DNA of 64,000 bases, from NCBI RefSeq assembly GCF_030813005.1, contig NZ_JAUSTU010000001.1:348384-412383 (forward strand), given 5' to 3'. The notes under the pieces were generated by a model, which ran no database searches, had not been told where the DNA came from, and worked only from the letters and a program-made list of their open reading frames with translations. Shown one piece after another: positions 59,625 through 64,000 of the stretch; within the stretch, counting starts at the first letter, position 1; every line of letters begins with the position of its first letter. This stretch comes from Robertmurraya andreesenii. Lineage in GTDB: Bacteria; Bacillota; Bacilli; Bacillales; Cytobacillaceae. The position numbers were made by a program, and so were the translations under genes.

Positions 59625-61766
59625 TTATTGATGTTTGATTTTGATCTCGTTATTTTCCATGACGGCCATTAGGGATTTTGCGCTTGGATCGTCAATAACG
59701 ATGTCTGTAATTTTATCCTCTAACTGTTCCTGAATGACTCTGCGTAGTGGACGGGCTCCGAAGGTTGGATTATAGCCTTTTTCGACAAGTGCTTCCTTCA
59801 CTTCCTGTGAGACACTAAGTGTAATTTCTTGTCCTCTCAGCATGTCATTTAATTCACTTAACATTAATTCAACAATTTCTAGTAAATGGTTCTTCTCCAA
59901 TGACTTAAATTCTATGATGCTATCGAATCGATTAAGAAATTCAGGCTTGAAGAAGCTTCCTAATGAATCAAGAATATTAAGCTCCCTTGTTGTATGGTCA
60001 TTACCGAATCCAACCTTGATTTCTTTATGCCCAACCCCTGCGTTACTTGTCATAATAATGACCGTATCTTTGAAGCTAACCACCCTACCTTGGCTGTCTG
60101 TGAGTCGGCCATCATCTAAAATTTGCAAGAATATATGCTGAACATCCAGATGAGCTTTTTCGATTTCGTCTAAAAGGATAATGCTGTAAGGATTTCTGCG
60201 AACCTTTTCAGTTAATTGCCCAGCCTCCTCGTGGCCGACATATCCTGGAGGTGAACCAATCAGCTTTGCGACACTATGCTTTTCCATATATTCACTCATA
60301 TCGAGGCGAATCATCGCATCCTTCGAGCCAAATAGCTCCTCTGCAAGGGTTTTTGAAAGCTCAGTTTTACCAACACCAGTTGGACCGACGAAGAGGAAGG
60401 AACCGATTGGACGGTTCTTCGCCTTTAATCCCGCACGACTTCTTCTAATTGCCTTCGTCACCTTTTCGACAGCTTCGGCTTGCCCAACGACTTTTTTTGA
60501 TAAGCTCTCATATAAGTTTTTCATTTTTGTCTGTTCATCTTCTTGAAGCTTACCGACTGGAATGCCTGTTTTCTTCTCGATGAGCTCCTGGATATGCTGA
60601 ACGGTAACTGTAGGACGAGTGAGCTGATCCGTTGAGCTTAATGCCTTTTCAAGCTTCATTTCTTCTGCACGTAGCTTGGCGGCTGCTTCGTAGTTCTCTT
60701 CCTTTAACACAGCTTCCTTTTCTCTAGCAATTTCTTTCAAGCGTTCATCGATTTTATCCGTTGAAGGATAGTCTGAATGAAGATTAAGCTTTGAGCCCGC
60801 CTCATCCATTAAATCTATCGCTTTATCAGGAAGGAAACGATCCTGAATATAGCGATGGGAGAGGGTCACACATGCCCGAAGTGCATCATCTGTATAGGTG
60901 ACTTCATGGAAGTTTTCATATTTTTCTTTCAAGCCTTGTAAAATTTCAATGGCTTGGTCTACACTAGGCTCCTGTACGATAACTGGTTGGAAGCGGCGTT
61001 CAAGGGCTGCATCCTTTTCAATATTACGGTATTCCTTTAAAGTCGTAGCGCCAACTAGCTGCAGCTCGCCACGGGCAAGAGCAGGTTTCAATATGTTTCC
61101 TGCATCCATTGACCCTTCAGCAGAGCCAGCCCCAACAAGGAGATGGATTTCATCGATAAAAAGAATGATATTTTTTCTTTGTTGCAGCTCTTGAATCATG
61201 CGCTTCATTCTTTCCTCAAATTGACCTCGGATTCCTGTGTTAGCAACAAGGGAGGCAACATCTAGTAGAAAGACCTCTTTATTTTTTAGTTTATTTGGAA
61301 CTTTGCCTTCCGCAATTCTTGCAGCTAAATCCTCCGCAATCGCTGTTTTACCGACGCCCGGCTCTCCAATTAAGACAGGGTTATTTTTGTTTCGTCTATT
61401 TAGAATCTCAATTACGCGATTTACCTCTTCCTCTCGGCCGATTACTGGATCGATGAGTCCAGTTCTAGCCATCTGGGTGAGATTTCTACCGAATTGGTCG
61501 ATAAATCCTCCAGTCCCTTTTGCTGTATTAGGATTTGAATCTAGCGTTTGCTGTAAATCAGGTGTGACAAATTTCTTAATTAAATCTTCCATTGGCATTT
61601 GATTGAAGGGAGAGAAACCTGTCATGCTTGGGCCAAATGCCGTACCGATCTTCGCTCTTTCAGTCTTGTAGCAATTATGGCAAAGATGAAATTGTTTCTC
61701 TACTCCGTTTACATTCATGGATAAATGAACTTGCGCATTTGCTTGTTGACATTTTTGACAATACAT
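59625..61766 (-). CDS. clpE: ATP-dependent Clp protease ATPase ClpE
   Basis: A 713-residue HSP100 unfoldase that feeds ClpP. It has the ClpE-specific N-terminal zinc finger (Cys3, Cys6, Cys29, Cys32), two AAA+ domains (Walker A GEPGVGKTA and GPTGVGKTE) and a UVR-type linker (KEENYEAAAKLRAEEMKLEKAL). A ClpP-loop tripeptide of the LGF type is not obvious by eye. The start at 61766 has GGAGGAGG upstream. Tandem CtsR boxes overlap the promoter, as for other class III heat-shock genes. Confidence 0.95.
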   Translation of the reverse strand: MYCQKCQQANAQVHLSMNVNGVEKQFHLCHNCYKTERAKIGTAFGPSMTGFSPFNQMPMEDLIKKFVTPDLQQTLDSNPNTAKGTGGFIDQFGRNLTQMARTGLIDPVIGREEEVNRVIEILNRRNKNNPVLIGEPGVGKTAIAEDLAARIAEGKVPNKLKNKEVFLLDVASLVANTGIRGQFEERMKRMIQELQQRKNIILFIDEIHLLVGAGSAEGSMDAGNILKPALARGELQLVGATTLKEYRNIEKDAALERRFQPVIVQEPSVDQAIEILQGLKEKYENFHEVTYTDDALRACVTLSHRYIQDRFLPDKAIDLMDEAGSKLNLHSDYPSTDKIDERLKEIAREKEAVLKEENYEAAAKLRAEEMKLEKALSSTDQLTRPTVTVQHIQELIEKKTGIPVGKLQEDEQTKMKNLYESLSKKVVGQAEAVEKVTKAIRRSRAGLKAKNRPIGSFLFVGPTGVGKTELSKTLAEELFGSKDAMIRLDMSEYMEKHSVAKLIGSPPGYVGHEEAGQLTEKVRRNPYSIILLDEIEKAHLDVQHIFLQILDDGRLTDSQGRVVSFKDTVIIMTSNAGVGHKEIKVGFGNDHTTRELNILDSLGSFFKPEFLNRFDSIIEFKSLEKNHLLEIVELMLSELNDMLRGQEITLSVSQEVKEALVEKGYNPTFGARPLRRVIQEQLEDKITDIVIDDPSAKSLMAVMENNEIKIKHQ

Positions 61767-61794
61767 TAACCATTCCTCCTCCAAATGATTTGAC

Positions 61795-61811
61795 TTTGAC
61801 TATATTTGACC
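61795..61811 (-). promoter_or_regulatory. CtsR operator 2 of clpE
   Basis: On the minus strand GGTCAAA-TAT-AGTCAAA fits the CtsR heptad repeat RGTCAAANANRGTCAAA. A further overlapping half-site AGTCAAA lies at 61789-61795. Confidence 0.85.
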
Positions 61812-61822
61812 TTTGTGACTTT

Positions 61823-61851
61823 ATTATACTTTGACCTTTTTTGACTTTCAA
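61823..61851 (-). promoter_or_regulatory. SigA promoter of clpE with CtsR operator 1 in the spacer
   Basis: On the minus strand TTGAAA (61846-61851) and TATAAT (61823-61828) are 17 bp apart. AGTCAAA-AAA-GGTCAAA at 61830-61846 is a perfect CtsR box filling the spacer. Confidence 0.9.
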
Positions 61852-61926
61852 GTGTTTTGTCGAAAAAATTTTGCTCGTCATGGTTTGTCCTTCCTTTCAT
61901 ATATTGAGAGGGAGGGAGGTATTTAG

Positions 61927-62955
61927 ATGAAGACAAATTGGGGGGCTGCCTTCCAAATTGCAGCTGTATATGTGGGGACTGTTGTTGGAGCAGGTTTCGC
62001 AACAGGCCGTGAGATTGTAGAATTCTTTTCTCGCTTTGGTTTTATTGGCTTAGTAGGGATATTGATGAGCGGGTATATATTCATTTTTCATGGATCGAAG
62101 CTAATGAGAATCTCAGCAAGAATTGGCGCGCGCTCCTATCAAGAATTCAATTTATATTTGTTTGGAAAATATATTGGCACAGTCGTAAATCTCCTTATGC
62201 TTTTCATGCTGCTGGGAGTATGTGCAGTCATGCTCTCAGGTGCAGGTGCCGTGTTTAGTGAACAATTAGGCTTATCCAAGAGCTTGGGGTTATTCGTGAC
62301 GATTTTTCTTTCGATACTCGTCATGATTATGGGGACGAAGGGCATCTTTGCTGTTAATAGCTTCGTGGTACCGATCATGGTGGGGTTTAGCTTTATGCTG
62401 ATGCTTCTTTCGATGAGGTTACCTAATTTTCTTGAGCAGGTCCTATTTATTCCCTATGCGGAGGATGGGTGGAAATCGGTGGTTGCTCCCTTTTCCTACA
62501 CAGCCCTGAATCTAGGTCTTGCACAGGCGGTTCTTGTCCCTGTTGCGGCGGAAATCAAGGATGACAGGACGGTAAAATGGGGAGGGATTATTGGGGGGCT
62601 CCTATTAACGTTGATCCTTCTTTCGAGTCACTTTACGTTAGTGATGCTCCCCGATCTTGAGAGCTATGAAATTCCAATGGCCGTTATTATGAAGAATCTA
62701 GCATCAGGCTTCTATTGGATTTTTATTCTAGTTATTTATGGAGAAATTTTTACCTCAGTCATCGGCAATGTGTTTGGATTGGAACGTCAGGTGAAAACCT
62801 ATTTTTCCCTGCCTAGCATTTTGATCGTGAGTGGTATCTTTGCCATCACCTATCTGATTAGTCTAATTGAGTATGGGGTACTGCTATCATTCTTATATCC
62901 AATCTTCGGTTACTGTTGCCTTGTTTTTATCATTCTTTTATGGATGAAGGACTAG
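61927..62955 (+). CDS. ykvI: YkvI-family membrane protein
   Basis: A 342-residue protein with about ten membrane helices, resembling the YkvI family of LeuT/APC-fold transporters. The N-terminal AAVYVGTVVGAGFATGREIVEFFSRFG has the unwound-helix GAGFATG pattern of that fold. In B. subtilis ykvI is also next to clpE. GGGAGGGAGGT precedes the ATG. The substrate is unknown. Confidence 0.87.
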   Translation: MKTNWGAAFQIAAVYVGTVVGAGFATGREIVEFFSRFGFIGLVGILMSGYIFIFHGSKLMRISARIGARSYQEFNLYLFGKYIGTVVNLLMLFMLLGVCAVMLSGAGAVFSEQLGLSKSLGLFVTIFLSILVMIMGTKGIFAVNSFVVPIMVGFSFMLMLLSMRLPNFLEQVLFIPYAEDGWKSVVAPFSYTALNLGLAQAVLVPVAAEIKDDRTVKWGGIIGGLLLTLILLSSHFTLVMLPDLESYEIPMAVIMKNLASGFYWIFILVIYGEIFTSVIGNVFGLERQVKTYFSLPSILIVSGIFAITYLISLIEYGVLLSFLYPIFGYCCLVFIILLWMKD

Positions 62956-62956
62956 A

Positions 62957-62995
62957 ATCGAAAAAAGACTCCGTGGGATCAGAGTCTTTTTCGAT
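62957..62995. terminator. Bidirectional terminator after ykvI
   Basis: AAAAAGACTC and GAGTCTTTTT arms (62962-62971, 62982-62991) extend through flanking ATCGA/TCGAT. It lies between convergent genes. Confidence 0.85.
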
Positions 62996-63612
62996 CAATT
63001 TAAAGGATAGATGACAAATAAAAATAAATCGAAAATCAAATGGGATACAATGACAAGAGGGAGACTTTTCTTCCAGCTGTATAAATATCCCCAGAACACT
63101 CCTGAAATAAGGGCAGCCAAAGGGAGAACAAACGAGCCAGAATATACATGGGCCGATGCATAGAGAAGAGATGCAATAAAAATCCCTGTCCACTGCTTAG
63201 AGATTTTTTGTATTCTCTTTTGAATAAAGCCGCGCCAAAAGATTTCTTCGCCAGGGATGATGACCAACAAAAGAACGATGTAATGCCATAATACGGAAGG
63301 TGAAAGGCGACTATAGAGCTTGGCAATTTCCCTGTCAAAGGGCAAATGAGTGATATCAATAAAAACTCTGCCGACAAAGAAGATGCTGAAAAGAATAGCA
63401 CCTGAAATCGATCCTATGAGCAAATAATTCATCATCTTCACATGATCTTCGATTTCCTCGTGTAGGATGGAATAACTAATGAGTAATAGCATGGTAGCAG
63501 TGAATATATACCAAAACACAACCTTGTTTTGAAAGGTATAGAAAAGCAATAGATGTGCAAGTAGAATGCCGAGAATAAGTCTCTTGTCGCTTAGCCACTT
63601 CTGTAAGATCAC
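62995..63612 (-). CDS. CPBP-family intramembrane metalloprotease
   Basis: A 205-residue protein with about six membrane helices of the CAAX/ABI (CPBP) family. The catalytic motifs are seen as PGEEIFWRGFIQKRI (EExxxR), ASAHVYSG (His) and SHLIFDLFLF (His-x-x-x-Asp). GTG start at 63612 with GGAGGTG upstream. The substrate is unknown; Bacillus relatives include PrsW-unrelated proteins of bacteriocin immunity or protein processing. Confidence 0.88.
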   Translation of the reverse strand: MILQKWLSDKRLILGILLAHLLLFYTFQNKVVFWYIFTATMLLLISYSILHEEIEDHVKMMNYLLIGSISGAILFSIFFVGRVFIDITHLPFDREIAKLYSRLSPSVLWHYIVLLLVIIPGEEIFWRGFIQKRIQKISKQWTGIFIASLLYASAHVYSGSFVLPLAALISGVFWGYLYSWKKSLPLVIVSHLIFDLFLFVIYPLN

Positions 63613-63660
63613 ATTGATACACCTCCATCTACAAAGATTATATGTACTCTTTCCAAACCA

Positions 63661-63690
63661 AAACCCTAATGGAGTAACATTAGGGTTTTC
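63661..63690 (-). terminator. Intrinsic terminator of ykvS
   Basis: Perfect 11-bp stem AAACCCTAATG with its complement at 63678-63688. Confidence 0.8.
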
Positions 63691-63704
63691 AAGGTTTATA
63701 TTGT

Positions 63705-63893
63705 TTATACTATGGATCCTTTGATTACTTTATAGTTTTTATGATTTACAACCGTTCTTTGGTCAAGTTCCAAATCTCTATAATTGTCCATGTAAGTTAA
63801 GTCAACAATGACTGAGTTTTCGTTCACCTTTTCAACGATGCCTTGAAGCCCATCTCTAAATTCAATGATATTGCCAACTTCCGCTTTTTTCAT
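63705..63893 (-). CDS. ykvS: YkvS-family (DUF2187) small protein
   Basis: A 62-residue soluble protein with an SH3-like/KOW-like beta pattern (VGNIIEFRDGLQGIVEKVNENSVIVDLT, then RTVVNHKNYKVI). This is the DUF2187 family, B. subtilis YkvS. GAGGATG precedes the ATG. The function is unknown. The remaining 107 bp to the window edge show no gene I can support. Confidence 0.85.
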   Translation of the reverse strand: MKKAEVGNIIEFRDGLQGIVEKVNENSVIVDLTYMDNYRDLELDQRTVVNHKNYKVIKGSIV

Positions 63894-64000
63894 CCATCCT
63901 CTCTCCTCGTATAGTAAGTTTAGAATCCTCTTTCGAGGTAATTTCCAGTTCGTTTATTGCTCTTTGATAACTTCATAGATGGTAGTTCAGATAGTGGGGG

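Noticed and set aside
61856..61864. TTTGTCGAA, a Spo0A-box match between clpE and ykvI
   Set aside because: A nine-base match in AT-rich DNA is expected by chance, and neither neighbour is a known Spo0A target.

Overview
The window looks like a chromosomal stretch of an endospore-forming Bacillaceae bacterium, probably a facultative anaerobe of the Neobacillus/Mesobacillus kind. This placement is inferred from gene content: a small acid-soluble spore protein, Tgl spore-coat transglutaminase, YjcZ-type peptides, a Spo0E-like phosphatase, KinD-like and PAS sporulation-type kinases, SigI/RsgI, ClpE with CtsR boxes, and Bacillus-type neighbour pairs such as xpaC-telA, kinD-mhqR and clpE-ykvI. I see no rRNA, tRNA, CRISPR array, prophage or insertion sequence.

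Layout. 1-5.6 kb: a two-component system (kinase cut by the window edge), a chemoreceptor and ilvD. 5.7-12.5 kb: small housekeeping and stress genes (DUF1836, two PAQR/hemolysin III proteins, a HesB-like protein, truncated hemoglobin, a xpaC-telA pair behind a SigW-type promoter, tgl, two YjcZ peptides). 12.7-19.2 kb: prfC, an NhaC-type antiporter, and a SigI module in which a secreted DUF5667 protein and sigI-rsgI appear to share a SigI-type promoter. 19.2-33.8 kb: carbon-acid oxidation, with glycolate oxidase glcD-glcF plus a CdaR-like regulator, ktrD, a B12-type radical SAM protein, and an L-lactate island (lactate permease, lutR, lutABC) with two copies of one 13-bp palindrome and CcpA-like cre sites.

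34-44 kb: an anaerobic ferredoxin block. A two-gene 2-oxoacid:ferredoxin oxidoreductase is followed by a soluble PAS kinase, ogt, a Spo0E-like gene and a complete fixABCX operon (electron-transfer flavoprotein, quinone oxidoreductase, ferredoxin). 44-49.8 kb: YndM, an MFS exporter, a KinD-like kinase, mhqR and an M3 peptidase. 50-59.5 kb: one tightly packed operon with a System I cytochrome c maturation set (CcmE, F, H-like, I-like, A, B, C, D, G) ending in nrfH-nrfA, the ammonia-forming nitrite reductase. 59.6-64 kb: clpE, ykvI, a CPBP protease and ykvS.

The genes worth most attention form a coherent anaerobic programme. FNR/CRP-type palindromes (TGTGA-N6-TCACA or near matches) lie upstream of the chemoreceptor, the 2-oxoacid:ferredoxin oxidoreductase, fixABCX and, twice and perfectly, the ccm-nrf operon. 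In most cases a possible -10 element lies about 30 bp downstream of the box centre, as expected for FNR-activated promoters. System I Ccm is unusual in Bacillaceae, which normally use ResB/ResC. This one has a CcmE with Cys in place of the heme-binding His (CxxxY) and a CcmH-like protein whose CxxC has been lost. I infer that it is a dedicated maturation apparatus for NrfA with its CxxCK heme.
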